Source: Chara braunii | Taxonomy: Eukaryota; Streptophyta; Charophyceae; Charales; Characeae | DNA length: 22,533 bases | Assembly (NCBI GenBank): GCA_003427395.1 | Contig: BFEA01000529.1 | Span: forward strand, 303,454 to 325,986 | Direction: 5' to 3' | Shown: positions 10,276 to 17,610 of the stretch, one piece after another | Layout: each line of letters begins with the position of its first letter | Numbering within the stretch: position 1 is the stretch's first letter | Made by a program: the position numbers and the translations under genes | The notes under the pieces: model-generated | What the model saw: only the letters and a program-made list of their open reading frames with translations | What the model was told of the DNA's origin: nothing | The model's database searches: none

Positions 10276-11743
10276 CTGTTATATGTATTACTGGGTACCA
10301 TCTACCCCTCAATAGATTATACAGTCTCTGTAGCTGTATTTGGGGCAACTTCCACTCTAGATACAGAGAGAATGACTGTACGTTCTATTCGGAAGACGAT
10401 GGTAGTATGCCGGATTTTTGGTACATGGTTGTGCTATGAAGGTGTGCACATGAAATGAGACGCTTCATATCTACAGCGCTGTGGTCTAGCCTGCAGTCAG
10501 GCTGTGGACAGTTGATGCTGCATTAAGTGTGTATCAGTCGATGAACTCTGGTCGGAGTACACATGTAACTGGTTTCCTTTTGTGTTGGTCTGCCTGTCGG
10601 CCGAACAGTCGATCTGTCATTTCTGTCTGTTTGTGGATGGGTCAGCGAGGATGTGCCTGCGCAGGTCAGCGTCTGTGAGGCTGGATGTTGCACACACTCC
10701 CGCTGCGTCCTTTGATTTGCTTGGTGATAACTAGATTATATCTCCTCTTGCACGGCCGCCAGGATGTCCGCCTACTTCTTCGGAGTTTATATTAAATGAA
10801 TGCTCTTTGCCCTTGTCATAAATCAACTGCTCTTGTCGATGTGCCCGGTTGCAAGACTTGTGCTAAATTCTTCCCTTGTGTGCTTGTTTTGCAGTTCGTG
10901 TCAACGAATCGAATGAACAAGAAGAAGGGGAGAATAATGACGACTTGATCCACTTTGATGATATCAGTGAGGTATGGTTCTGTATGCCTTTCTAACTGAA
11001 TCTTAGTTGTTCACAGAAGATTCGAGGCAAAGTCCCTAGCGGGACTGGTGTGTGTGTGTGGTGGTGGTGGTGGGGGGGGGGGCAGGATTTTTGCTGGAAC
11101 GGGTCACAGGTGCAAGGTCCTTGGTTAAATTTGGTCATGCATGGAGACACAAATGGCTGTGTCCGAAATTGGATTCAACGGGGGTTTCCCGTTGAAAGGT
11201 TCAACGCTCGTCGAAACCCCGTTACAACGGGCGTTGAAACCGCGTTAGAACGTGGTACAATGGGGCCCGCAAATTTTTTTTTTCGCGGGCGAAAACCAGT
11301 CCAAAAAAAAACAAAAAATATGGGGGTGTAGACTTTTTTGCGCTCTACATCCCCATATTTTTAGTTTTATTTTTTGAGCATTTAAATTATTTTAAAAAAA
11401 AACTGACCAGACTTGAGACATCGATTTTTTATTTTTTTATTTTTTTTATTGATTGATTGGTTAATTGATTGATTGATTGATTGATTGATTGGTGGGGGAT
11501 GGGTCGCCCCCCCCCCCCCCCCCCCCCCCNNNNNNNNNNNNNNNNNNNNNNNNNNNNNNNNNNNNNNNNNNNNNNNNNNNNNNNNNNNNNNNNNNNNNNN
11601 NNNNNNNNNNNNNNNNNNNNNNNNNNNNNNNNNNNNNNNNNNNNNNNNNNNNNNNNNNNNNNNNNNNNNNNNNNNNNNNNNNNNNNNNNNNNNNNNNNNN
11701 NNNNNNNNNNNNNNNNNNNNNNNNNNNNNNNNNNNNNNNNNNN

Positions 11744-11792
<49 letters not shown>

Positions 11793-12212
11793 GTTTTTCA
11801 AACACCACACGTACAATTTTTTTTTTTTCATCCATTAAAAAATAAGAAAAAATAAAAAACCAACCCTGATGCCTTTGTTTTTTGTTCAACGGGGATTCGA
11901 CGGGGATTCAACGTGATGGCATTTTTTCTGCTCCTCGTGTGTCCAACGCCATGTCCGAGGCCCAATGCGCCCTCCCCGTTGAACAGTGGGAGGGCCCGTT
12001 GTTCTATTCGACGGGGATTCAACGGGGCCCCGGGGGCTATTCAACGGGTCCATCGGCGTTGTAACTTTTCAATTGCACGTTGAATAGACACAGACAAATG
12101 GAGACGAAGACATAATATGATTCAGTGGTGACGAGTATGGCCTAACTAACCTTCATGGTCATTTTGCTTCATTCTCGTCTGTTTCTAGGGAGGTCCGAGG
12201 GATATAATATGA
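4796..12212 (+). CDS. EIF1A: Translation initiation factor eIF1A, spliced, 5' end missing
   Basis: eIF1A binds the 40S ribosomal A site in the cytoplasm and, with eIF1, promotes scanning and start-codon choice. Its acidic C-terminal tail contacts eIF5B. Recognised exons are 4796-4914, 8290-8351, 9016-9071 and 10895-10971, with a probable last exon at 12189-12212. Their phases join without a stop. The peptide runs from [20 protein letters not shown] through [33 protein letters not shown] and [14 protein letters not shown] to an acidic tail ending HFDDISE. This covers the whole OB fold and most of the tail. The basic N-terminal ~33 residues, normally before EYAQV, are not in the visible sequence; the first exon must end in phase 1. 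All introns use GT-AG. Introns are 3375, 664, 1823 and about 1217 bp, with repeats in most of them. Identity of the gene is nearly certain; its ends are not. Confidence 0.93.
5015..5461. repeat. Direct duplicate of ~200 bp separated by a sequencing adapter
   Basis: Copy 1 is 5015-5215 and copy 2 is 5254-5461. Both start CTCTGAGAACAGGCAG and end GGATTGCATAATAA. They differ at several scattered bases and in a poly-G run (about 5346-5360) in copy 2. The adapter lies exactly between them. Confidence 0.9.
5216..5253. other. Nextera mate-pair junction adapter (artefact)
   Basis: These 38 bases are CTGTCTCTTATACACATCT followed directly by its reverse complement, AGATGTGTATAAGAGACAG. This is the Tn5 mosaic end in head-to-head form, the circularisation junction of Nextera mate-pair libraries. 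It is not part of the genome. Confidence 0.98.
5462..6600. other. Intronic sequence, unassigned
   Basis: A short direct repeat CACGACGGGGAACA.AAGTA is found near 5489 and 5528. Nothing else is recognised. The T/C-rich frames near 6200-6560 do not resemble any family I know. Confidence 0.4.
6620..6850. repeat. GC-rich imperfect tandem repeat
   Basis: Two units and the start of a third share CGTCCGGTGCGCC.TACGGGG, then GGACCT.CCCG, and end in CTGTCCAGTAGGGCCAT.TCC. Units start near 6628, 6753 and 6846 and differ in length (about 125 and 93 bp). The first contains the palindrome GCACCGTCCGGTGC. Confidence 0.6.
7247..7317. repeat. Imperfect ~37-39 bp tandem duplication
   Basis: Two neighbouring units share TTCGTTCGTT and TTTCGTTTTGTCATTT. 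They are T-rich and intronic. Confidence 0.6.
7445..7570. mobile_element. Foldback/MITE-like element, family B copy 2
   Basis: The left end GGGCCTCGCTCCACTGCTCT is matched by an inverted right end (GGAGCGGAGCAAGGGCCTG). The interior shares ACATGCACAAAAG, TGTATCTT.CC and GCGGACGATTCATTC with copy 1 at 710-881, but lacks copy 1's internal duplication. A more degraded relative may lie at about 7140-7200 (GGCAGTGTAT..., GGAAGATTCATTCTCATTTT). Confidence 0.6.
7575..7950. other. Intronic sequence, unassigned
   Basis: No gene, RNA or repeat is recognised on either strand. A pyrimidine tract with TTTTGCAG at about 7760 looks like a splice acceptor, but eIF1A has no residues to place there. Confidence 0.4.
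7955..8124. mobile_element. Foldback element with perfect 33-bp TIRs, family D copy 1
   Basis: The left end CCACCAGTACTTGGCCCATA... (7955-7987) and right end (8092-8124) are exact reverse complements over 33 bp. A second, imperfect inverted repeat lies inside (CCCCGCGACTCTCGG against GAAAGTTGCGGGG), so the transcript could form a long hairpin. It is GC-rich and non-coding. The second copy is at 19973-20119. Confidence 0.8.
8290..8351 (+). CDS. EIF1A: eIF1A exon: [18 protein letters not shown]
   Basis: The acceptor is CTTATGCAG and the donor GTGAGT. It has twenty complete codons starting Gly-Asp-Ile-Ile, then two bases that pair with the first base of the next exon to give Lys. The segment is the most conserved strand-loop of the OB fold and follows directly on the previous exon in phase 0. 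Confidence 0.95.
8525..8606. repeat. (GT)n-(GA)n compound microsatellite
   Basis: A GT run with one CGGG interruption passes into a GA run. It lies in the eIF1A intron between 8352 and 9015. Confidence 0.95.
8716..8777. repeat. 31-bp perfect tandem duplication
   Basis: The unit beginning CATGCTCCGTTATGGTCTTT is present twice in a row without change. It is in the 664-bp eIF1A intron. Confidence 0.9.
9016..9071 (+). CDS. EIF1A: eIF1A exon: [18 protein letters not shown]
   Basis: The acceptor is AAACAG and the donor GTACGT. One base completes the Lys codon of the previous exon. Eighteen codons follow, through LKAYGELPE, the helix and strand just after the OB fold. One base is left over, and this with TT of the next exon gives Ile. 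Confidence 0.95.
9072..9314 (+). other. Start of eIF1A intron 9072-10894, unassigned part
   Basis: Intron sequence with nothing further recognised before the minisatellite. Confidence 0.5.
9315..9482. repeat. 42-bp minisatellite, four copies
   Basis: The unit starts GTTATTAGAATATACCCCCT and contains CTCCAGCTGGTGGGAG, which can fold as a hairpin. Copies start at 9315, 9357, 9399 and 9441. They differ only in TATAGG/TAAAGG and GGTGGG/GGTTGG. The period is a multiple of three, so both strands stay open and give 14-residue repeats, but the array is inside an intron and I call no protein. Confidence 0.92.
9636..9750. mobile_element. 115-bp foldback with perfect 29-bp inverted repeats
   Basis: Positions 9636-9664 and 9722-9750 are exact reverse complements; the outer bases read GCCATTTTGGTCCTGTAGCA. 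The spacer is 57 bp. The perfect arms suggest recent origin or ongoing gene conversion. No target-site duplication is evident. Confidence 0.8.
9751..10146. other. Intronic sequence, unassigned
   Basis: It holds a short direct repeat (TTCACAGGAA.TCCAATAT near 9767 and 9800) and a T-rich tract near 9864. Nothing else is recognised. Confidence 0.5.
10147..10273. repeat. (GT)n microsatellite, ~127 bp
   Basis: A long GT run with scattered GC, TA and TT interruptions in the eIF1A intron. It borders a family A element on the right. Confidence 0.95.
10295..10406. mobile_element. MITE-like element, family A copy 2
   Basis: The left end (GTACCATCTACCCC) and right end (CGGAAGACGATGGTA) are imperfect inverted repeats matching family A. 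The internal landmark GTAGCTGTATTTGG is at about 10330-10343, and ATGACTGTACGTTCTATTCGG is on the right arm. The length (about 112 bp) matches copy 1. The element sits in the intron of eIF1A. Confidence 0.65.
10407..10894 (+). other. End of eIF1A intron, unassigned
   Basis: No repeat or gene is recognised. It ends in the T-rich acceptor CTTGTTTTGCAG. Confidence 0.6.
10895..10971 (+). CDS. EIF1A: eIF1A exon: acidic C-terminal tail
   Basis: The acceptor is TTTTGCAG and the donor GAG|GTATGG. It encodes [18 protein letters not shown] then HFDDISE. The RVNE start matches RLNE of plant eIF1A, and the acidic run ending in HFDD matches the eIF1A tail. It ends in phase 0 without a stop, so another exon is needed. 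Confidence 0.92.
11451..11529. repeat. (GATT)n repeat and poly-C run at gap edge
   Basis: GATT tetranucleotides at about 11451-11490 are followed by a C run at 11507-11529 that meets the gap. Confidence 0.9.
11530..11743. other. Assembly gap (214 N)
   Basis: A run of N between a poly-C tract and an AC microsatellite. Open frames spanning it are meaningless. Single N bases also occur at 15060 and 22087. Confidence 1.
11744..11790. repeat. (AC)n microsatellite at gap edge
   Basis: An uninterrupted AC run directly after the gap. Confidence 0.95.
12189..12212 (+). CDS. EIF1A: Probable last eIF1A exon with stop codon
   Basis: A strong pyrimidine tract (CTTCATTCTCGTCTGTTTCTAG) precedes position 12189. 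Read in the phase left by the previous exon it gives Gly-Gly-Pro-Arg-Asp-Ile-Ile and then TGA. The resulting C terminus, HFDDISE plus GGPRDII, has the length and the Asp-Ile-rich ending usual for eIF1A, whose last residues (for example DIDDI or DIDRI) bind eIF5B. The exon is too short to prove by sequence alone. Confidence 0.5.
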   Translation, partial: GGPRDII

Positions 12213-12335
12213 CCAATAACCTGAATCACAGCTGCAGGGGCTTCATAGTGTCTCTGTGTCTGATTGTTTTTTTTTTGGGGGGGGGTGGAGGTGGGTGTGT
12301 CTCACAGCTATGTGAAAAACTGAAATTACAAATGA

Positions 12336-12385
12336 CCATTAGCTCAGTGGGGGGGGGGGGGGACTGGTGCAGGTTCGAAGCTTCC
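12336..12385 (+). repeat. tRNA-like promoter boxes, possible SINE head
   Basis: TTAGCTCAGTGG, a good A-box-like sequence, lies at about 12338-12349. It is followed by a poly-G run and then GGTTCGAAGCTTCC, B-box-like, near 12371. The tRNA arms do not fold well because of the G run. It may be a tRNA-derived SINE remnant. The sequence breaks at the adapter shortly after. Confidence 0.35.
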
Positions 12386-12429
12386 TGCATGAGGCCGAGG
12401 GCGTGAAGCGAGGCACACCATTCACACAC

Positions 12430-12467
12430 CTGTCTCTTATACACATCTAGATGTGTATAAGAGACAG
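12430..12467. other. Second Nextera mate-pair junction adapter (artefact)
   Basis: The same 38-base head-to-head mosaic end as at 5216-5253. Sequence right of 12467 may come from a different place, several kb away, than sequence left of 12430. Confidence 0.98.
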
Positions 12468-13094
12468 GTGTTGGGGTTCGTTAAGCGGGTAACGGGTCCC
12501 GGTGTATGGTGTCCCCTTGGGGGGTGGGTTGCTGCTGTTTGGGGTGGGAACGGGATGGGGTGGGTAGTCGCCCAGTGGACGGGTGTTGGGTTGTGGTGGC
12601 TTGGGATATGTTGTGCCATCTTGACACCTGATTCACGGGTGGACTGAAATGGAATCTTTGGCGGGGACTCTTCAAATGGGGGTTGACGAGTGGCCGTCGG
12701 TGTGGTTGATAGTGTGGACCAGTGATTTGTGTCCTGATTGGCTCCCCTGATGCTGGGTGGCTCCGATTTTGGGCTAGGGGCTAGCTTTAGTCTATAGAAT
12801 AACCTTGTCCCGTATGAGTGCGAGAAGTATTCCCTGCAAGGGGGCTTCCCGAAGGCTGACGCAGCGGATTGATTCTGCAGGTTCAGAGGTATGAGGACCC
12901 CTGTTAGGGGTCACGGAGGTAGGCCATCGATCTCGAGTTTCGAGGGCCGTACCAGATAAAGCAAAAATCACGAAAAATTGAACACTCTTATCTGGCAGAG
13001 TTGGAAGGAGGATCTCAGTGAGGAATGAAAACTCTCTTTATCTGTACTCCATTTCATACATTTTGCCCCCACATTTTTTTATTTGCTTTCTAAT
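12468..13094. other. G-rich then unassigned sequence
   Basis: Positions 12519-12565 hold a cluster of G runs (six or more runs of three or more) that could form a G-quadruplex on the + strand. After that only a short inverted repeat (CAGATAA near 12952, TTATCTG near 12989) is seen. No gene is recognised. Confidence 0.5.
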
Positions 13095-13102
13095 GCTATA
13101 AG

Positions 13103-13515
13103 CAGGGTTGCATATGCACCTGCTGACCTGCGGACCTGCTGATTGCCGATCCTGACCGTCGACGGTATTGCAGCCCACCAGTAAGGCTGACCAGTCGGCG
13201 GTCTGCCAACCAGTCAGAAAACAACCATCCATTGATTTTTTTTAAAAACTGAGTTGGGGGTTGTACTGCGCTTGGTGAGTACAGCCCAAATCCGCTGAGA
13301 AATTTTGGGGGGGGGGGGGGGGGGGGGGGGGATGAGGGTGCTGGGGGCGGTTTGGGTGGGTGTATTCGGGCGTTGGGGGCCGCTCGGAGGGTGTTGGTAG
13401 AGTTATTAGGGGTTCCGGACCCTTAGGTACACCGACCAGTCAAGGGTCCTGACGATCCCCGACCGGCAGGTGCCGACCAGTGAAGGGCCGCTGACCGTTG
13501 GGGTATGCAACACTG
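13103..13515. mobile_element. hAT-like non-autonomous transposon (413 bp)
   Basis: The left end is CAGGGTTGCATATGC, and the right end TATGCAACACTG reads CAGTGTTGCATA on the other strand. This is an inverted repeat of 12 bp with one mismatch and the CAG start typical of the hAT superfamily. The flanks are GCTATAAG (13095-13102) and CCTATAAG (13516-13523), an 8-bp target duplication with one change, also as in hAT. GACCAGT motifs recur near both ends, including the pair CCGACCAGT.AAGGG at 13432 and 13473. The interior includes a long poly-G run (about 13308-13331). No transposase is encoded. Confidence 0.82.
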
Positions 13516-13683
13516 CCTATAAGGCCCATAACTTGACTCAGTGGCTATGCTTATTCTGTGTTTTGTCTGTCAGCATGTGTGGGCAGTTCAGTGTGCCGAT
13601 TCAAAGGCTTAACAATTATAGAACCTTGTGGAGCTTGGCCGTAGGGAAAAAAAAAGAGGAAAAAGCAAAAATTATGTGAACGA

Positions 13684-13798
13684 TCCTTCAGCTGAATTGG
13701 GGTGTAGAGCGCATGGTATTTGTAGCTGCATTTGGGAATACCTGAAGTCTACATGCTGCGATAATGAATGGGCGTTCAATTGGGGTGAAGACGGCAGT
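13684..13798. mobile_element. MITE-like element, family A copy 3
   Basis: The right arm is clear: ATAATGAATGGGCGTTCAAT then TGGGGTGAAGACGGCAGT. The left arm is diverged but keeps GTAGCTGCATTTGG at the family position. The length (115 bp) agrees with copies 1 and 2. Confidence 0.65.
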
Positions 13799-14060
13799 GG
13801 AAAACAGGTCGGAGAGGCAGTAGGCGCTAAGAATTGGGTGAAGGCCCCTGTCATTCCGATGTTCGCAGATATGATGTGCAGCGAATTTAGCTCCAGCGAA
13901 ACAGGTTACTTTGTCTTATACAAAAGCACAGAGAGGAGTCTGGAGGTGGTGGTGGTGGGAAAGCCACTTGGGGTATGGATTGCATTTGGGGTATGGACTG
14001 CACTGCAATGACGGATGAGCACAGCTGCATCTGGAAAAGCAGAAGTGAAGAGAAACTGAT
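13799..14060. other. Unassigned
   Basis: Only a short tandem TTGGGGTATGGA.TGCA (near 13969 and 13987) is noted. Confidence 0.4.
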
Positions 14061-14061
14061 G

Positions 14062-14135
14062 TCGCTTTATGGTTCACACAGGCAACTGTTGACGCACACG
14101 TCATGAGTTCGAATCCCGATGGGATCGGATGCATT
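14062..14135 (+). repeat. Possible tRNA-derived SINE remnant
   Basis: GAGTTCGAATCCCG at about 14104 is a good B-box. An A-box-like TATGGTTCACACAGG lies about 30 bases upstream. The arms do not complete a tRNA cloverleaf, so this is a weak call. Confidence 0.3.
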
Positions 14136-14139
14136 TAGA

Positions 14140-14990
14140 AAAACAAGAGGAAGAACTGATATGGCCTGGATTACAATGTGTAGAATCGCCCACATAACCT
14201 TTGTGCTCGATCAGGGCACATGACTCTGTTTTTTTCTTTTTTTTTTTTTTTTTTTTTAGGCATTGTTTTTTTTTCATCACGGACTACATCACGGAACACA
14301 TGAACGATTCCTCCTTCCCTTTGGCCAAAGGACCCCTGAGCGGCATTGATTGCTCCCTTTTCATGGAGGATGGACCGTCAGCTTGCGACTGTTCTTTCTT
14401 TAAACCACCAGTACCTCTCTCAGCTATCGATGCGGAGCCTAAAACTGCCCCGCGCGCCAAAAAAAAAACGAATCGGCGCAGGCCTCGTTTTGTCTGGGGC
14501 CATCAGCCATTCTGCGCTGGTATTCCCAAGCCTTCCCGCCTCCAGTGTTAACCGACAGGAATTTGTTTTTCAAGCAGGTAAAGGTACTCTCAAGCCTTCT
14601 GGCCTAATTGTTGGGGCAAGTCAAAATATGGTGTACATTGAAGATACAGAGAAAATTAGCATGGCCTCTGGGCGCAAGGATGATGCATGCAAATTGAGGA
14701 AATGTCCATTTATTGGTTCAATGGTACATGCGTGCTATTTTTAGTAAATGGATCGTGCGTTGGGATCTGGATGGAAGCGGATCAAATGATTCTATACAAT
14801 AATGTTAGGTGCCGGAAAGTTGTGAGTCTGTGCGGAAATAATCTATACTGGAATTTTAGTTTTTCTCATTCATGTCTGGTTGAAGACTTCTCCTGGAATT
14901 TGAGGCCGCCTCCAGTGGGCATCTAATTTGGTTTTTGCTTAGTAGCGCTAATTCAGTTACAACTTTTGCAATCTACTACCCATGTGAGGA
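14140..14990 (+). other. Unassigned region with one longer open frame
   Basis: A frame from 14346 to 14744 (132 codons) is open, and a splice-acceptor-like CAAGCAG lies at about 14571-14577. Downstream it reads GKGTLKPSGLIVGASQN and ends in TAG at 14744. I recognise no family and cannot decide between a 3' exon and chance. A CCACCAGTAC motif at 14406 matches one end of family D without a partner. Confidence 0.25.
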
Positions 14991-15278
14991 ATAAGGGATG
15001 GTCGCGATGGAATCTGCTTGTAGGCTGCTGCTTGTACTATGTTTGTGTCCTAGAGATCGNAGTAAATCTCCGCGGAGGCGCTGTTCATTTGAGACGAGAT
15101 GTCTGTGTCCTGTCGACTTAATCGGCTTGCCTTAATAAGGGATGGTCGCGATGGAATCTGCTTGTAGGCTGCTGCTTGTACTATGTTTTTGTCCTAGAGA
15201 TTGCAGTAAATCTGCGCGGAGGCGCTGTTCATTGAGACGAGATGTCTGTGTCCTGTTGACTTAATCGGCTGGCCTTAT
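14991..15278. repeat. 144-bp tandem duplication
   Basis: Copy 1 starts at 14991 and copy 2 at 15135, both with ATAAGGGATGGTCGCGATGG. They end with TTAATCGGCT.GCCTTA. Only a few bases differ. A single N at 15060 lies in copy 1. It may be real or a collapsed/expanded assembly join. Confidence 0.92.
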
Positions 15279-16487
15279 CTCCAGCTCAGGTTGTTTTGGT
15301 CTGTCATGTGTTGCTTCAAACTCATGCTATTTGATGTGGAAAATAGTACGAGTACATGCTTATGTGTGCTGTCTTTTGCCTGTGCTTTCTGTTGTTCCCT
15401 GCGCAGATCTAAAGAGGCTGAGTGTTTCTGGTCTCAGATGCATTTGGGGTTGGTCGGCATGGTGCCGGAGCTTCACAGTTTGGCCTCCTCTTTGCAGCAT
15501 CATGATCTCTCTCCTCCCTGCCACCAATGGAGGAGGTCGACATTTGATGACAGCTGATAGACTCCCTGGAGTTCCCTCAGTTTGCCACAGATGCATGACC
15601 AGGGTGTTAAAGAAGGTGGCCCGGTGGGGGAGGTGGGTAGGGGGAAAGGGGAGCGATTATTGATGCACGAGAAGTTGGTGGGGTTTTTCAGGCCCCCCTG
15701 ATGTTTCACATGGTGTGCATGTGTGCCGGGAAGAGTTGCTGCAGGGTTCCGGAGCAAGGAGGGAAAGAAATCTCTATCTAGCTTGTAGATTTGCAGGAAT
15801 GCGACTTTGGACTCAAGGTCGTTGGTCAGTCCTGTGTCTTTACCTGCTCTGCAACGTGCTGCTGCATGGGTTGATGTTTAGTGCAGGTTATAGGTGGCTG
15901 ATGGACGCTGTCGCAATGTGTTGGGAGTGTATTTGTTTTCCACTTGTCTTTGTTTTAAGTTTTTGTGCCACCTGCGAAGGGTGTCATTTCAATCCTGCAT
16001 AAGCAGGTGGATTCCTGGGTAATGTGCTTATCGCCTAACTGCCGGGAGAGAGTACTTCACGTACCTGTGTCGTGGCCAAGACATCAGTGAACCCTCTGCT
16101 TTGTGCTCTTGAATTGCGTAACTAACCTCTTTGTTCTTCACCAAGGATGATGGTGTGTATGTGCTAGCGTGTTGGTTAGCTAGCGTGTGTAGCAGGATGT
16201 GATGTATCTTGTGCCATGATTGGAAGCGTTTCACCGAGGCTTTTTTTCCCCTTTCGGTCCCAAAGTTTTTTGCAGGTTCTCTCTGTTGGTCTGTACGGCT
16301 TGTATCTTGTAGGTTGAGCGAGGGTCACACACTGTGAGAGCATTTCTAAAGACGGTATGAGACACCACAGGGAGTAAGGTCACAACACAGTTAAGACTCT
16401 CTCATCTTGCAACTCGAGAATTAAATTCCGGTTGAGGTTGCTTGGTGCAGAAGAAGGCAATCAGTGTGTTCTGTTATCCAGTTTATC

Positions 16488-16490
<3 letters not shown>
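15279..16490. other. Unassigned
   Basis: Several frames of 70-110 codons are open on both strands, but none resembles a known protein and none has supporting splice structure. The base composition is unremarkable. Confidence 0.4.
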
Positions 16491-16539
<49 letters not shown>

Positions 16540-16556
16540 TCTCTCTCTTGCTCTCT
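16491..16556. repeat. (CT)n microsatellite
   Basis: A CT run of about 45 bases followed by imperfect CT repeats. Confidence 0.95.
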
Positions 16557-16986
16557 CGGAATGCTGTGATGCCTGCAGGTGCTTGATACAACTGTTTGCA
16601 TTGTCGTGCTTGGCCAGGGAGATATATCCCATGTCTTCGTTTGTCTGTGCAGTTCATTTGCATCGTAGTACCGTTGAAGGACCCTACATACTTGGGCAGG
16701 GACGTATGCTCCATTTGTCTTGGTAAATCTTTCACGCAGTAGTATGCCCTCCAGGAACCCGCCGGCTGTGCCAACTGTTTGTAACATCCGAACCTGGTTT
16801 GCCTGGGTAATGGGTTCTACAACGACTACTTCTATACTTCTATTATGCTGTTTACAGGAGTGAAGTTTGTTCTTTTCTTGGGGATGCTGATATTGCTGTG
16901 CATGTAGCAGACAAGTCGTATAGCAGATGCTTCATTGGAGTTTGTTCCCTTTTACTTTGTGCATGGTATCGGTGTATATATAATAG

Positions 16987-17092
16987 ATGCGAAGAACACA
17001 CCTGATGCTCGAGTACGCAAACTCCAAAAAGCGGTGGTGAATGAGGCGCAGGCTACGTGCTTTGTAAACACTGGACCGTTTTGCATTCCAAG
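16987..17092 (+). CDS. Weak candidate exon of unknown gene
   Basis: This stretch is open in one frame (AKNTPDARVRKLQKAVVNEA, then QATCFVNTGPFCIPR) and is bounded by TAG on the left and AG|GTCTGT on the right. The residue mix is protein-like, but the acceptor lacks a pyrimidine tract and I recognise no family. It could be chance. Confidence 0.18.
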
Positions 17093-17227
17093 GTCTGTTT
17101 CTTTTCTCCCCCTCTTGAATTATGTCCGTGATTGTCTACATTTTGCCTTGCTGTAGTAGTGTATTTCCTTTTTTTTGGGGATGGTAGCCTCATTTTCTGC
17201 GGCGTCTGGGCATCACGTCTGAGTGCT

Positions 17228-17340
17228 CTACCTTCTTCGCCCGAATACATCGTGCGGTCATTATAGCTGTATTTGGCGTATCTTTCAGCCTCAAGTACAG
17301 CAATTATGATCCTACGTTGCTGTCGTGGGGAAGAACGTAG
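17228..17340. mobile_element. MITE-like element, family A copy 4
   Basis: It begins CTACCTTCTTCGCCCGAAT and ends GTGGGGAAGAACGTAG, with GCGGTCATTATAGCTGTATT inside the left arm. The length of 113 bp matches copy 1. Confidence 0.7.
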
Positions 17341-17424
17341 CCTGTGTACAGCACGCCGGATGAGTCATTGGATATCGTACCGTCGTCTGTGTCAGGTCCT
17401 CTTTTTTTTTTGTGTCGCGAACAC

Positions 17425-17540
17425 TCACTCATGCCCCACCCGAATACATCGTGCGGTCATTATTGCTGTATTTGGCGTATCTTTCAGTCTTTAAGTACAG
17501 CAATTATGTGGTGCCTCCTTATGGTGTTTCGGGGGGTGGC
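17425..17540. mobile_element. MITE-like element, family A copy 5, degraded
   Basis: Positions 17439-17508 nearly repeat the core of copy 4 (17239-17308): ATACATCGTGCGGTCATTAT, then GTATTTGGCGTATCTTTCAG and AAGTACAGCAATTATG. The outermost left end is missing and the right arm is hard to align. Confidence 0.6.
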
Positions 17541-17610
17541 GGGGGGAACCGACGTGGCTGGTCTGGGGCTTGTCCAGGCTGGGTTGGTAAGCAACTGCAG
17601 CGGGTGGTCT

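Larger units (their letters stand above)
11157..12093. mobile_element. DNA-transposon-like element with 8-bp target duplication, containing the gap
   Basis: The element begins CTGTGTCCGAAATTGG and ends TTGAATAGACACAG, giving a 7-bp terminal inverted repeat CTGTGTC. Exact copies of ACAAATGG flank it at 11149-11156 and 12094-12101. Both subterminal regions are packed with TTCAACGGGG/CCCCGTTGAA motifs in both orientations (about 11170-11240 and 11884-12085), as expected of transposase-binding repeats. The interior has A/T tracts, a GATT repeat, a C run, the assembly gap and an AC run. No transposase is seen, although the gap hides 214 bases. It lies in the last eIF1A intron. Confidence 0.75.

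Noticed and set aside
10895-11000. eIF1A ending by reading through the donor at 10972 (VWFCMPF then stop)
   Set aside because: It would give a hydrophobic end unlike eIF1A, and the donor GAG|GTATGG is good. The acceptor at 12189 gives a better C terminus.
11382-11889. Open frames of 117-149 codons on both strands
   Set aside because: They run across the N gap and homopolymers, so they are not real frames.
15407-15558. Possible exon after a TGCGCAG acceptor
   Set aside because: Two frames stay open but neither resembles a protein family, and no matching donor or partner exon was found.
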